Made by a program: the position numbers and the translations under genes
Part shown: positions 10,237 to 20,781 of the stretch, piece by piece
Layout: the number at the start of each line of letters is the position of its first letter
Position numbering within the stretch: the first letter of the stretch is position 1
Origin: Trebonia sp963774945
Lineage (GTDB): Bacteria; Actinomycetota; Actinomycetes; Streptosporangiales; Streptosporangiaceae
Assembly: GCA_963774945.1 (NCBI GenBank)
Contig: CAVZHA010000015.1
Span: 1,426,001-1,490,000 of the forward strand
Direction of reading: 5' to 3'
DNA: 64,000 nucleotides
The notes under the pieces: generated by a model
Told to the model about the DNA's origin: nothing
The model's database searches: none
What the model saw: only the letters and a program-made list of their open reading frames with translations

Positions 10237-11232
10237 ATGGAGTTTGGGGTGGTGCTGCAGCCCAATCCGCCTGCCAGCGGGGTGGTGGCGATGATGCGGC
10301 GGGCCGAGGCGGCCGGGTTCGGGTACGGGTGGACGTTCGACTCGCACGTGCTCTGGCAGGAGACGTTCGTGCTGTTCCCGCAGATCCTGGCCGCGACGCG
10401 GGCGATGACGGTCGGGCCGATGGTCACCAACCCGGGGACCCGGGACTGGTCGGTGATCGCGTCGATGTTCGCCACGCTGAACGACGAGTACGGCAACCGG
10501 ACGATCTGCGGCATCGGCCGCGGCGACTCGGCCCGCCGCTATATCGGCCAGGCGCCGGTCACGCTGGCCACCCTGTCGGACGCGATGACGGTGATCAAGG
10601 GGCTGGCCGAGGGGCGCGAGGTCGAGCACCACGGCCAGCCGCTGCGGATTCCGTGGGTGCGGGACGGTTCGCTCCCGGTGTGGATGGCGGCGTATGGGCC
10701 GAAGGCGCTGCGGCTGGTGGGCGAGCAGGCGGACGGGTTCATCCTGCAGACGGCGGACCCGGACATCGCCCGCTGGACGTTCGGCTCGGTCCGGGCGGCA
10801 GCCGAGGCGGCCGGGCGGGACCCGGCCTCGATCACCCTCTGCGTGGCCGCCCCGGCCTACGTGGGGACCGACCTCGAGCATCAGCGGGAGCAGCTGCGCT
10901 GGTTCGGCGGAATGGTCGGCAATCACGTCGCCGACCTGGTCGCGCGGTACGGGGTCGACGGGCCGGTGCCGCGGGCGCTGACCGAGTACATCGCCGGCCG
11001 GCAGGCCTACGACTACTCCCATCACGGGCAGGCCGGGAACCGGTCGACGGACTTCGTGCCGGACGAGATCGTGGACCGGTTCTGCCTGCTCGGGCCGGCC
11101 TCGGCGCATATCGAGCGGCTGCGCGAGCTGGCCGACCTCGGAGCCGACCAGTTCGCCCTGTACCTGATGCACGACGACGAGGAGGCCACCCTCGACGCCT
11201 ACGGGGCCGAGATCATCCCGGCGCTGGCCTGA
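10237..11232 (+). CDS. F420-dependent-type LLM class oxidoreductase
   Basis: A 331-aa luciferase-like (TIM-barrel) protein: MEFGVVLQPNPPASGVVAMM at the N-terminus, MVTNPGTRDWSVIASMFATLN, GIGRGDSARRYIG and VWMAAYGPKALRLVGEQADG. It resembles the TIGR03842-type F420-dependent subgroup. GGAGGGG lies just before ATG 10237. It is 67 bp downstream of the hydantoinase in the same direction, so it is probably part of the cyclic-ureide catabolic unit, possibly reducing or oxidising the ring or a downstream aldehyde. Cofactor F420 is inferred from family; FMN use is not excluded. Confidence 0.88.
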   Translation: MEFGVVLQPNPPASGVVAMMRRAEAAGFGYGWTFDSHVLWQETFVLFPQILAATRAMTVGPMVTNPGTRDWSVIASMFATLNDEYGNRTICGIGRGDSARRYIGQAPVTLATLSDAMTVIKGLAEGREVEHHGQPLRIPWVRDGSLPVWMAAYGPKALRLVGEQADGFILQTADPDIARWTFGSVRAAAEAAGRDPASITLCVAAPAYVGTDLEHQREQLRWFGGMVGNHVADLVARYGVDGPVPRALTEYIAGRQAYDYSHHGQAGNRSTDFVPDEIVDRFCLLGPASAHIERLRELADLGADQFALYLMHDDEEATLDAYGAEIIPALA

Positions 11233-11407
11233 TCGTGTGCGGTTGGGGGCGGCGCTTTCCGGCTGCGGGCGTCAACGTGTGCAGGTGGGGGCACCCCGCG
11301 ACCCGAAGTGCCCACGCTGACCCCTAAATCCGTCCAGCGTGTTGTGCATGGTGACGATGTGGACGGTGGGTCGGTGCCCGGCCGATTAGGTGCCTTGGGC
11401 TGGAGCC

Positions 11408-11556
11408 GGCTCGGCGGGCTCGATGTGCTCGGCGGATTTAGCGGGCTCGGCGGAATTAGCGGGCTCGGCGGACTTGCGGGCTCGGCGGACTTGGCGGGGT
11501 GGATGGGCTCGGCGGACTTAGCGGGCTAGATGGGCTCGGCGGGCTCGGTGGACTCG
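11408..11556. repeat. 18-bp tandem repeat
   Basis: About eight diverged copies of GGGCTCGGCGGACTTAGC between the convergent LLM and LacI genes. The repeat runs into the LacI reading frame, supplying its last residues (STEPAEPI). It probably arose by slippage. Confidence 0.85.
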
Positions 11557-12554
11557 CGGATGACCAGGCGGGTGGGCAGGATCAGCGGGCCGGCGGGCTC
11601 GCCGTCGATGAGGCTGACCAGCATCTTGGCCATCTCCCAGCCGAGCTGCCTGATCGGCTGGGCCACGGTGGTGAGCGGCGGGCTGGTGTAGCGGCAGATC
11701 ACGCTGTCGTCGAAGCCGACCACGGCGACGTCGCCCGGCACCGAGCGGCCGGCCGCCTTGAGCACCCGCAGGGCGCCGGCCGCCATGCTGTCGGAGGCGG
11801 CGAAGACCGCGTCGACGTCCGGCTCGGCCGCGAGCAGGCGGCTCATCGCCGCCGCGCCGCTGGCCTCGGTGAAGTCGCCGTGCTCGACCAGGCCGGGGGC
11901 GAGCCCGGCGACGGCGAGCGCGTCCTGGAAACCGCCCAGCCGGGCCGCGCCGACGTAGGTGTCGAGCGAGCCGGTCATGGTGGCGATCCGGCGGCGTCCG
12001 ATGCCGACCAGATGCTCGCCCGCCAGCCGGGCGCCGCCGCGGTTGTCCGCGTCGACGTACCAGGCCGGCTCGGCGTTCATCGGGCGGCCGCCGTAGACGA
12101 CGGGCAGGTCCAGCTTCCCGGCCAGGTGGTACAGCGGATCGTCGCCGTGCAGCCCCATCAGCATGATGCCGTCGGCGTGCCGGGACCGGAGCACCCGCTC
12201 GAGCCGGGCGCGGCCGAGGTCGGAGTCGGCCAGCGCCAGCATCAGCAGCAGATCGGTCCGCTCGAGGGCGGCGCTGACGCCGGCGATGATCTGCGCGTAG
12301 AACGGGTCGGCGAACAGCTCCGAGTCGTGGTGGGAGATGGCGAGCACGACCGCCCCGGACTGCCGGGTGGCCAGCGCCCGGGCCGTCGGGTTGGGCACGT
12401 AGCCAAGCTCCCGCACCGCCCGCTCGACTGCCTCCCTGGTGGACCGGCTGGCGTGCCCGGACCGGTTGATCGCCCGCGATGCGGCGGAGCGCGAGACCCC
12501 GGCCAGTCGCGCGACCTCGTCGAGGGTCGGGCGGCGCTTTGGCGGTGTCGTCAT
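11526..12554 (-). CDS. LacI family transcriptional regulator (CebR-like)
   Basis: A 342-aa repressor. The N-terminal HTH and hinge read PTLDEVARLAGVSRSAASRAIN ... LGYVPNPTARALATRQSG. A periplasmic-binding-fold sensor domain follows, with FVASDSMA-like (FAASDSMAAGALRVLKAAG) and VGFDDSVICRYTSPPLTTVAQP motifs. Divergent from the GH6 cellulase. The intervening 200 bp holds two palindromes close to the TGGGAGCGCTCCCA box known for CebR, the cellobiose-sensing repressor of Streptomyces. It is therefore likely to repress the cellulase and itself, relieved by cello-oligosaccharides (inference). Confidence 0.93.
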   Translation of the reverse strand: MTTPPKRRPTLDEVARLAGVSRSAASRAINRSGHASRSTREAVERAVRELGYVPNPTARALATRQSGAVVLAISHHDSELFADPFYAQIIAGVSAALERTDLLLMLALADSDLGRARLERVLRSRHADGIMLMGLHGDDPLYHLAGKLDLPVVYGGRPMNAEPAWYVDADNRGGARLAGEHLVGIGRRRIATMTGSLDTYVGAARLGGFQDALAVAGLAPGLVEHGDFTEASGAAAMSRLLAAEPDVDAVFAASDSMAAGALRVLKAAGRSVPGDVAVVGFDDSVICRYTSPPLTTVAQPIRQLGWEMAKMLVSLIDGEPAGPLILPTRLVIRESTEPAEPI

Positions 12555-12613
12555 CGGTCCCTTGCTTTCGGTTCTGATCGGGTCCAGACCATCGTACCGA
12601 CGGGTCTCACGAG

Positions 12614-12627
12614 TGGAAGCGCTTCCA
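12614..12627. promoter_or_regulatory. LacI-family operator, box 1
   Basis: Perfect 14-bp palindrome TGGAAGCGCTTCCA, with the GCGC centre usual for LacI operators. It is 60 bp upstream of the LacI start, so it probably mediates autoregulation. Confidence 0.8.
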
Positions 12628-12701
12628 GTTTTAGTGCGCAGATCATGAATGCCTTATTGACAGACAATGTCCCAAGAAGCAGTATCTATCAGACTTGACA
12701 T

Positions 12702-12719
12702 TGTGGGAGCGCTTCCACA
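12702..12719. promoter_or_regulatory. LacI-family operator, box 2
   Basis: TGTGGGAGCGCTTCCACA, an 18-bp palindrome with one mismatched pair, 32 bp before the cellulase start. It directly follows a TTGACA hexamer at 12695-12700, so a bound repressor would block the cellulase promoter. Confidence 0.85.
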
Positions 12720-12750
12720 GCGGTCCTCTCACCCGCCATCAGGAGCCAAT

Positions 12751-14377
12751 GTGCAACGTCGTACCCTCCGGCGGCATCTCGCCTGTCTGAGCACACTCGT
12801 CATGGGCACCGCCGCCCTCGCACTGGTGCCTGGCCTCGCCTCCGCGGCGACCCAGGCGCCGGCGCAGCCACACGCTCGCCCCCAATACCCGCTTCTACGT
12901 GCCGCCGCCCGCCCAGGGCTCGGTCCAGCAGATCCTCCAGCTGGTCAAGAGCCACCAGCTGAAGAACGCGGGCCTGATCACCGCCATGGAGTCGGTGCCG
13001 TCCGCGGTCTGGCTCGACGGCGAGACCGCCGCCGAGGCGGCCGAGCCCGGCAATCAGGGCTCGCAGCAGGCCGACGCCGACGTCGCCCGGCAGGTCCGGC
13101 TCACGCTGGCCGCCGCCCGGCTGGAGAACGCGGTCCCGATCTTCGTCGCCTACAACATCCCCGGCCGCGACTGCTCCCAGTACTCGGCCGGCGGCGCGCC
13201 GACCGACGCCGACTACGCTGCCTGGATCAACGCCATCGGCGGCGCCCTCGGCAACGCCAAGGCGGTGGTGCTCGAGGAACCTGACTCGCTGGCGGACCTT
13301 CCCGGCTACTGCGGGGCCGCGTACGCGGCCGAGTTCCCGGACATCACCAACACCACCCGGGTCGGGGACGTGGCTTACGCGGTCTCGACGCTGGAGGCGG
13401 ACCCGAACATCAGCCTCTACCTCGACGGCGGCAACAGCGCCTGGCAGAACGTCGGCGGCATGGCCGAGACGCTGACCGCCGCGGACGTCCAGCAGTCGCA
13501 GGGCTTCTTCCTCAACGTCTCCAACTACCAGTTCAACACCAACAGCGACTACTACGGCACCTGGGTGTCGGAGTGCATCGCCTACGCGACCGCGAACGAG
13601 GCCCAGACCCCGGCTGACGCGCTGGCCGACGTGGCCGCCTTCTCGGGAACGTCCACGCCGGGCGGCGCCTTCGCCTCCCCGGCTTACCCGCCGACCACGC
13701 CGCCCGGCGGCTGCGCGACGCAGTACTGGAACGGCGGCGCCCCCGGAACCAACATCGCCACCCTGGCCGGCGCCTACACCGGCGTCGCGCTGAGCCCGTA
13801 CGGCGTCTGGAGCGAAACGTCGACCACGGCGGACCTCAACACCTCCGGCATCGACGCCAGCTACGCCAGCGCCCTGGCCGGCACCGTGCCGACCACGCAC
13901 TTCATCGTCGACACGAGCCGCAACGGCCTCGGCCCGGACAGCATGCAGACCTACGCGGCCGCGCCCGACGACCAGCCCGCCAGCGTCATCAGCGGCCTCC
14001 AGGCGGGCAACTGGTGCAACCCGCCCAGCGCCGGCCTCGGACTCAAGCCCACGGCCAACGCCGGCGTCTCGCTGACCTCGCTCGACGGCTACCTTCCGGG
14101 CAACCCGCCCCTGCTCGACGCCTACCTCTGGGTCAAGACCCCGGGCCAGTCCGACGGCCAGTGCGACGCCGCAGGCGGCGTCCGCAGCTGGAACGACGCG
14201 GCCGACACCCCGTCGATCGCGGGCTGGCCGAGCGCCTCGAGCGCGGCCTTCCAGACGTTCGACCCGCTCTGGAGCCTGGCGACCAACTCGGTCCTGACCG
14301 ACCCGGCCGCTGGCGGCTGGTTCTCCCAGCAGGCGCTCACCCTCGCCCAGAACGCGAGCCCGGCTCTGCTGCCCTGA
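12751..14377 (+). CDS. Secreted glycoside hydrolase family 6 (cellulase), with one frameshift
   Basis: GTG 12751 has AGGAG five nt upstream and starts a classic signal peptide (basic MQRRTLRRHL-type head, hydrophobic core, cleavage near ASA-AT). Near 12877 one extra base shifts the frame. The GH6 catalytic domain then runs to 14377: AYNIPGRDCSQYSAGG (acid Asp), VVLEEPDSLA, HFIVDTSRNGLGP and WVKTPGQSDGQCD. No carbohydrate-binding module is visible at either end, unlike many secreted GH6 cellulases. Product: beta-1,4-glucanase or cellobiohydrolase. Regulated by the two LacI boxes upstream. The frameshift may be a sequencing error. Confidence 0.88.
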
Positions 14378-14392
14378 TGTAGCCAGCCAGCC

Positions 14393-14439
14393 CGAGGGCG
14401 CGGATCGCGGAGCGTTACGCTCCGCGATCCGCGCCCTCG
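14393..14439 (+). terminator. Strong hairpin terminator after the cellulase
   Basis: A perfect 22-bp inverted repeat (14393-14414 with 14418-14439) around a TTA loop, 16 bp after the stop. There is no long U-run, as is common in high-GC actinomycetes. Confidence 0.85.
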
Positions 14440-14540
14440 TCGTTAGCGGGTGCGCCAAATGCGCGTTCGGGCTCACTCTTGCCGGCCCAAAGGCGCAATC
14501 GGCCCGTTAAGTGGGGCGAAGGCGGCGGGGGCCGCTGCGC

Positions 14541-14780
14541 GTGGGCCGTAGCCCGTGGGCCGTGGCCCGTGGGCCGTGGCCCGTGGGCCGTGGCCCGTGG
14601 GCCGTGGCCCGTGGGCGGTGGCCCGTGGGCGGTGGCCCGTGGGCCGTGGGCGTGGGGATGAGACGTGCGCGTGGGGTGGCGTGTAGGCCGGGGGACGTGG
14701 ATGTGGGGCGGGCGCGTGGGCGTGGGCCGTGCGCGTGAGACGCGGGCGTGAGACGCGGGCGTGAGACGCAGGCGTGGGTC
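14541..14780. repeat. Two short-period tandem repeats
   Basis: 14541-14655 is a 14-bp tandem array (GTGGGCCGTGGCCC-like, about eight copies). 14725-14778 is a 13-bp array (GTGAGACGCGGGC, about four copies). They lie in the 600-bp gap between the convergent cellulase and ABC permease genes. No gene is supported in 14440-15003. Confidence 0.85.
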
Positions 14781-14975
14781 GTTGCGCGTAGACGTCGGTT
14801 TTGGGGTTTGGGTTGTGGGTTCCGCCTCAGGAAATGGCGGAGCGGGGGCGGTGGGGGTGCGGGCGCGCGTGTTCGGGGCACGGGTTGGGTGCCACGATTC
14901 GCGCGGACGTCTCCCCTCGGCCCCGGCTCCGCCCCCGCCGACCAGGGGAATGTCGAAGGAGCCAGGCGGAGCTAC

Positions 14976-15004
14976 GGACCGTTCGATGAAACGGTTTTGA
15001 ATTT
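14976..15004 (-). repeat. Dispersed bipartite motif, copy b
   Basis: On the minus strand AAATTCA, 11 nt, then TCGAACGGTCC. It begins at the stop codon of the permease gene. A GGAG-type box (GCGGAG on plus) flanks the GC-rich end, as at copies c, g and h. Confidence 0.85.
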
Positions 15005-16332
15005 CAGGACTTGATGAAGGGGATGCCTTCTGCGCGGGGGCCGCGGACTTTGCCGACTAGGCCGGCGACCACGACGATCGTCACCACGTAGGGGGCGAGC
15101 AGCAGCAGGTTGGACTGGATGGGGACGTTGATGCTGGACAGGACCGACTGCAGCTGGGTGGTGAAGCCGAACAGCAGGGCCGCGCCGATGGCGCCGAACG
15201 GGGTGTAGCGGCCGAAGATCATGGCCGCCAGCGCGATGTAGCCCTCGCCCGAGGTCATGTCGGGCCCGAACGAGCCGACCGAGCCGATGGTGAAGTAGGC
15301 GCCGCCGATGCCGGCGATCAGGCCGGCCAGGATGACGTTCCGGTAGCGGTAGGCCAGCACCCGGATGCCGACGGTGTCGGCCGCGATCGGGTGCTCGCCG
15401 ACCGCTCGGGTGCGCAGGCCCCAGCGGGTTCTGGTGAGGCCGATCTGCACGCCGGCGAGCACGATGTAGGTGATGTAGAGGAAGACGGTGCCGTCGAACA
15501 GGACCGGGCCGATGATCGGGATATCGCCGAGCAGCGGGATCTTCAGCTGGTTGAAGGTGTTCGGGTTGTTCAGCGTGTTGCTGTACGTCCCGGTCAGGAG
15601 CGCGTTGTACAGGTAGCCGGTGAGGCCGAGCACCAGCGTGTTGAGCACGACGCCGAGCACGATCTGGTCGACCCGGTAGGCGATCGCGAACAGGGCGAGC
15701 AGGATGCCGACCAGCGACCCGGCCAGCGCGCCGCAGACCAGCCCCAGCCACAGCGACCCGGTCACCGACGTCGCGATCGCGGCGCAGAACGCGCCGAGCA
15801 GCAGCTGGCCCTCGATCGCGATGTTGATGACGCCCGAGGTGGAGCAGATCACGCCGGTCAGCGCGCCGAGCATGATCGGGATGGAGTCGCTCAGCGTGCC
15901 CGAGAGCAGGTTGACGATGTTGAACGGGATCGCCTGCCCGCCGTCGGCCCAGACCAGCAGCGCGATGATGAACAGGAAGAGCACGACGCCGACGATCACC
16001 CGCCGCCAGACCCGCCCCAGGTGGATGATCCCGAGCACGTCGAGCGTCCGGACCGCGGCCAGCGCGAGCGAGATCGCGCCGCACGCGTAGCAGGTGGCGG
16101 CGGCCGCCAGGGTCAGGTTCGGCACCGATGACCTTGGCGAACTCGGGGGTGAACGAGAAGCGTCGCGTCGCCGTGCGCGTGCGGCGCCGAAGACGAGGAT
16201 GTTGAGCAGCCCGAAGACCGCGTAGGTGATCGGCGCGGCGAACCGGCCGCCGAACCGCGCGGCGGCGGCGTCGCCCCGGGGGTCCGGTGCGAGCAGGACC
16301 GGCAGGCGCTCGGCCGAAGCAGGCGTCGTCAC
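15004..16332 (-). CDS. ABC transporter permease (nucleoside importer), second subunit
   Basis: BPD_transp_2-type permease of about 442 aa with roughly ten membrane segments. Conserved blocks are GVINIAIEGQLLLGAFCAA, VLNTLVLGLTGYLY and GYIALAAMIFGRYTPFGA. The GTG at 16330-16332 overlaps the stop of the partner permease. Two compensating single-base frame changes occur between about 16130 and 16190 (the EFAKVIG segment reads in another frame), leaving the ends in frame. Family relatives include NupQ/BmpD-type permeases that import purine and pyrimidine nucleosides. Last gene of the operon. Confidence 0.88.
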   Translation of the reverse strand: MTTPASAERLPVLLAPDPRGDAAAARFGGRFAAPITYAVFGLLNILVFGAARARRRDASRSPPSSPRSSVPNLTLAAAATCYACGAISLALAAVRTLDVLGIIHLGRVWRRVIVGVVLFLFIIALLVWADGGQAIPFNIVNLLSGTLSDSIPIMLGALTGVICSTSGVINIAIEGQLLLGAFCAAIATSVTGSLWLGLVCGALAGSLVGILLALFAIAYRVDQIVLGVVLNTLVLGLTGYLYNALLTGTYSNTLNNPNTFNQLKIPLLGDIPIIGPVLFDGTVFLYITYIVLAGVQIGLTRTRWGLRTRAVGEHPIAADTVGIRVLAYRYRNVILAGLIAGIGGAYFTIGSVGSFGPDMTSGEGYIALAAMIFGRYTPFGAIGAALLFGFTTQLQSVLSSINVPIQSNLLLLAPYVVTIVVVAGLVGKVRGPRAEGIPFIKS

Positions 16333-17663
16333 GCGTTCCACCCCTTGGACATCGTGGTGCTGACTCCGCCTGCCCGGGCCGCGCGGAGCCGGTACATGGC
16401 CCGGATCAACGGCGGCGCGGCCACGAAGAGCACGATCAGCGCCTGGATGACCTGCACGATCTGGACCGGGGTGCCGGTCGAGACCTGCATGCCGGGCGAT
16501 CCCGCGTGCAGCGCGCCGAACAGCAGCCCGGCCGCGACCACGCCGCCCGGCCGGCCGAGCCCGAGCAGGGCGACCGTGATCGCGTCGATCCCGTAGGTGC
16601 CGTAGCTCTGCGGGTTGAGGGTGAAGTCGGTGCCGAGGATGACCGAGGCCGCGGCCAGCCCGGCGAGCCCGCCCGCGATCGTCATCACCAGCGTCCAGTT
16701 GCGCTCCACGTTCATGCCCGCCGACCCGGGAGGCCCTGGCGTTGGCGCCGATGCTGCGGAACTCGAACCCGGTCGTCGTCCGGTTGAGCAGCCACCAGAC
16801 CGCGAGGGCGGCCACGAGCGCGATCAGGAAGCCCGCGTTGATGCGCAGGTGGGTCCCGGCCAGCAGCGGCAGGTGGGCGTTGGAGGTGATCGGCAGGGTG
16901 ATCGCGTTCGACCCGCCCGGCGCTTCCATCAGCGAGTGCGAGGACAGCAGGTAGGCCAGGAAGTAGAGCATGACGTAGTTGAGCATGATCGTGACGATCA
17001 CCTCGTGCGCGCCGGTGCGCGCCTTGATCTCGCCCGCCAGCCAGCCGAGGGCGGCGCCGCCGACGAACGCGCCGACGCAGCAGACGACCACGTGCACGAA
17101 GAACGGCATGTTGTAGGCGTAGCCGAGCCACGCGGCCATGATCGCGCCGCCGATGAACTGGCTCTGCCCGCCGATGTTGAACAGGCCCGCCTGGTACGGC
17201 AGCGCGACCGCGAGCCCGGTCAGGATCAGCGGCGTCGCCTGGACGGCGGTCTCCGACAGCGGGTTGAAGACGGCCGACAGGAACCCGTCGTGGATCGCGG
17301 CGGAGAACGACGCCTGCTGGAAGAGCGCCGCGACCGTGTGCGGGTTGAACATCGATCCTTCGAACAGCGCCCAGTAGGTGCCGAACGCGGCGTCCCAGGC
17401 CTGCCCGATCGCGTTCCCCGGGGTGGAGAAGAAGTTGCCCCAGGCGGTGAGCACGGTGGTGTTGGTGAACGCGGTCAGCAGGCCGCCGAGGATCGATCGC
17501 CGTCACCAGCGCCAGCACCGTGATCGTGACGGTGTTCTCCTGGATGGCCCGGCGGAGGATGTCGCCGAACGAGCGGCTGCTGCTCTCGCTGCTCGTCCTG
17601 GTCGGCCGGGGGCGGGGGCGGGGGCGTCGCCGAGGGCTCGGTCGCGGGAGGCGGGGTGGTCAT
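16329..17663 (-). CDS. ABC transporter permease (nucleoside importer), first subunit, frameshifted
   Basis: The ATG at 17661-17663 overlaps the ATPase stop (ATGA). After a proline-rich N-terminus the frame changes near 17590, 17493 and 16733, each consistent with one extra base. The assembled product of about 440 aa has blocks TPLILTGLAVALPYQAGLFNIGGQ, GEIKARTGAHEVIVTIMLNY, SIGANARASRV and YGIDAITVALLG, all typical of simple-sugar/nucleoside BPD_transp_2 permeases. No in-frame nonsense codons occur inside the conserved blocks. Confidence 0.85.
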
Positions 17664-19323
17664 GACTCCTCTTGCGAGGCGGTTGGCTCCGGCGGCGGAT
17701 CCGGCGAGGCGGTGGTTTCCGGCGCTCGGCGGCGGTCTGCGCGGCGTCTGTCGTCGCGGCGTCCGGTGCGCGTGCTGCCGCCGGAGTCCGGCAGCGGGCC
17801 GAGGTCGAGTGCGTGGCCGCCGTCGGCGCCGCCGGCCATCAGCCGCCCGAGCTCGGCGGCGGGCACGTCCGGGTCGCGGAAGCCGGTGATCCTGCCCTCG
17901 TACATGACCGCGATCCGGTCGGCCAGCGCGTAGATCTCGTCGAGCTCGGAGGAGACGATGACCACGGCGACGCCGTGGTCGCGCTGCTCGACGATCCGGC
18001 GGTGCACGAACTCGATGGACCCGACGTCGAGGCCTCGGGTCGGCTGGCTCGCGATCAGCACCTTGTGCTCGCGCCCGACCTCCCTGGCCAGGATGACCTT
18101 CTGCTGGTTGCCGCCGGAGAGCGTGCCGGCCGGGGTGGCGGGAGATCCGGTGCGGACGTCGAACTCCTCGATCAGCGCGGTCGCGTTGGCGCGGATCGCG
18201 GGCAGGTTCAGGTTGACGCCGGAGGCGAACGGCGGCCGGTCGTAGGTGTCGAGGATGAGGTTCTCGGCGACCGAGAACGAGCCGACGAGCCCGTCCTCCC
18301 TGCGGTCCTCGGGGACGTAGGCGACGCCCGCGCGCAGCCGTGCCCGCGGCGACGCGCGGGTGAGGTCGCGGCCGTTCAGCGTGACCGAGCCGGCCACGGT
18401 GGGCCGCAGGCCCATCAGCGCCTCGCACAGCTCGGTCTGCCCGTTGCCCTGGACGCCGGCGATGCCCGAGGATCTCCCCGACGCGGACCTGGAAGGACAG
18501 CCCGTTCACGGGCAGGCCCCCTGCTCGCTCGGCCACGGTCAGGTCGGCGACGTCGAGCACGACGTCGCCGGGCTGGGCCGGCTCCTTGCTCACCCGCAGC
18601 TGCACGTCCCGGCCGACCATCAGGGACGCCAGGTCGTCCTCGGTGGCGGGCGGCGTGCGCTGGCCGACGACCTTGCCGCGGCGCAGCACGGTGATGGTGT
18701 CGGCGATCGCCTGGACTTCCCTGAGCTTGTGCGAGATGAAGATGATGGAGGTGCCGCCGTCCCGCAGCTGGCGGATGATGCGGAACAGCTCCTCGGTCTC
18801 GGCCGGGGTGAGCACCGCCGTCGGCTCGTCCAGGATCAGCACGTTCGCCTGCCGGACCAGCGCCTTGACGATCTCGACGCGCTGCTGGATGCCGACCGGC
18901 AGGTCCTCGACGAGCGCGTCAGGGTCGACGTCGAGGCCGTAGCGGTGGGAGAGCTCGCGCGACGTCTCGGCGCGGGTCTTGCGCCGGTCGAGGAGGCCGC
19001 CGGGGCGGACCTGCTCGATGCCGAGCGTGACGTTCTCCGCGACCGTGAACACCGGCACCAGCATGAAGTGCTGGTGCACCATGCCGATGCCGGCCGCGAT
19101 CGCGTCCTTCGGCGAGCGGAAGCTCGCCGCCTTGCCGTCTATGTGTATCTCGCCCTCGTCGGGCTGGGTCAGCCCGTACAGGACGTTCATCAGGGTGGTC
19201 TTCCCCGCCCCGTTCTCGCCGAGCAGGGCGTGGACCTGCCCAGGGGCAACCGAAAGGCTGATCCCGTCGTTGGCGACGAGGGGGCCGAACCGTCTTGGTG
19301 ATGCCCCTGAGCTCAAGTTCCAC
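17660..19323 (-). CDS. ABC transporter ATP-binding protein (nucleoside importer), two frameshifts
   Basis: A double-cassette ATPase of the RbsA/NupO type. Cassette 1 has Walker A LLGENGAGKTTLMNVLYG, signature LPVGIQQRVEIVKAL and Walker B VLILDEPTAVLTPAE. Cassette 2 has YVPEDRREDGLVGSFSVAENL, signature LSGGNQQKVILAREV and a degenerate Walker B (VLIASQPTRGLDVG), as is normal for this family. Extra bases near 19297 and 18474 break the frame. GTG start at 19321-19323, 17 bp after the BMP lipoprotein stop. The C-terminal 50 residues are low-complexity. Confidence 0.9.
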
Positions 19324-19339
19324 GTGTCTTCGACCGCGC

Positions 19340-20502
19340 TTAGACCGGGCTCTTGGTTGGCGTCTGGATGCTTCCGCTCTCGATGCCGGCCTCAATCGTC
19401 TTCAGCTCGGTCTGCAGCGCGGCCGGGACCGTGCCGGAGAAGTCGTGGAACGGCGAGAGCACGGCGCCGCCGTTGGCCAGCGTGCCGACGTAGGTGCCGC
19501 CCTTGAACGAGCCGGACGCCGCCGACGTCACCGCGCCCTTCACCGCGGCCTGGATGCCCTTGGTGACGCTGCTGATCATGTACTTGCAGTACTGCGCGGC
19601 GCTGACGCAGCCGTCGGTGTCGACCCAGAGCATGTTGACGTGGCCGCCGGAGCTGTCCGCGTTCTGGACCGCCTTAGCCGCGCCCAGGCCCACGTTGCCG
19701 GCCACCGGGAAGATGACGTCCGCGCCCTCGCTGATGAACGTCTGGGTGACCGTCTGGCCCTTGGTCTGGTTGGTGAAGTCGCCGGTGAACTCGCCCTTCT
19801 GGGTCTGCTCATTCCAGCCGAGCACCGTGACGTTGGTGTGGTGCTGCTTGTTGTAGTACTGCACGCCGTCCCAGTAGCCGTCCATGTAGATCGTGACGGT
19901 ACCGAAGTCCTCACCGCCGAACGTGGCGACCTTGCCGGTCTTGGTCATGCCCGCGGCCAGGTAGCCGCCGAGGAAGCCGTCCTGCACGGTGTTGAACGTC
20001 AGCTGGTCGATGTTGCTCTCCTTGGCGCCGGTCAGGCACTGCGAGGCGTACGAGCAGTCGACGATCGCGAAGTCCTGGCTCGGGTTCGCCTTGGCCGCGC
20101 TCTCCGTCGCGGCGGCCATCAGGAAGCCGACGGTGACGATGATCCCGCACTTCTCGCCGAGGAACGTGTTGATGTTCGGCACGTAGTCGCTCTGCGTGGT
20201 GGACTGCAGGTACTTCACGGTGATGTTCGGGTTGGCGGCGGCGGCCTCCTGCATGCCCTGCCACGCCGACTGGTTGAACGACTTGTCGTTGATGCCGCCG
20301 GTGTCGGTGACCATGCAGCCGAGGAGCTTGCTCGCGGTCGAGGCGCGGCCGGTGCTCGACGCGCTCGTGCTGAGCCGGGTCGAACTCGCTGTGCGGTCGG
20401 CTCTGCTCGAGCTGCGAGCGCTTGACGAACTGCTACCGCAAGCGGCCAGCAGCAAGGCTGTACTCGCCGCCGCAGCCGCCGCATCAACGCGGTGTGTCTC
20501 AC
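19340..20502 (-). CDS. BMP-family nucleoside-binding lipoprotein
   Basis: The substrate-binding subunit of the ABC importer. The BMP domain begins KLLGCMVTDTGGINDKSFNQSAW and contains VGFLMAAATESAA, the GYLAAGMTKTGKVATFGG block and VIFPVAGNVGLGAAKAVQ. The lipobox STALLLAACGSSS is in frame with the domain. The likely GTG start at 20500-20502 (GGAGG upstream) is in another frame, so one indel lies near 20465 in the signal peptide. First gene of the importer operon, divergent from cdd. BMP proteins bind purine or pyrimidine nucleosides. Confidence 0.9.
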
Positions 20503-20781
20503 CGTTTCCTCCAGTGGGCCAGTTGCCGGAGCCAGGCATAACGGGCGTCACCCCCCGGACAGACTGCCCGAGATTATTTCGTCAGCGTTCCGGCGGTACG
20601 AGGCGGACCGGACTGCGACCACCTCGTTGCCAAATCGCGATCAGATGTCCCCGGGCAGGATACCGGCTACAAATCGGCCTGCCGACACCAGTTTTGTGTT
20701 TCAACAGTACTCCCTGCTTCATGAAGCGGCACTGGCGTGGCGTGGGTTGCTCGTGTGCCGATTATGGAGCATTTTGGTTAG
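20503..20781. promoter_or_regulatory. Divergent promoter region between importer and salvage operons
   Basis: A 280-bp gap between the BMP gene (minus) and cdd (plus), less GC-rich than its surroundings near 20690-20780. It must contain both promoters. I cannot identify a clear operator palindrome. Confidence 0.45.

Noticed and set aside
14479..15014. Open frames across the 14-bp and 13-bp tandem repeats
   Set aside because: Low-complexity Gly/Trp/Arg or Pro-rich translations on both strands with no ribosome site; repeat-driven.
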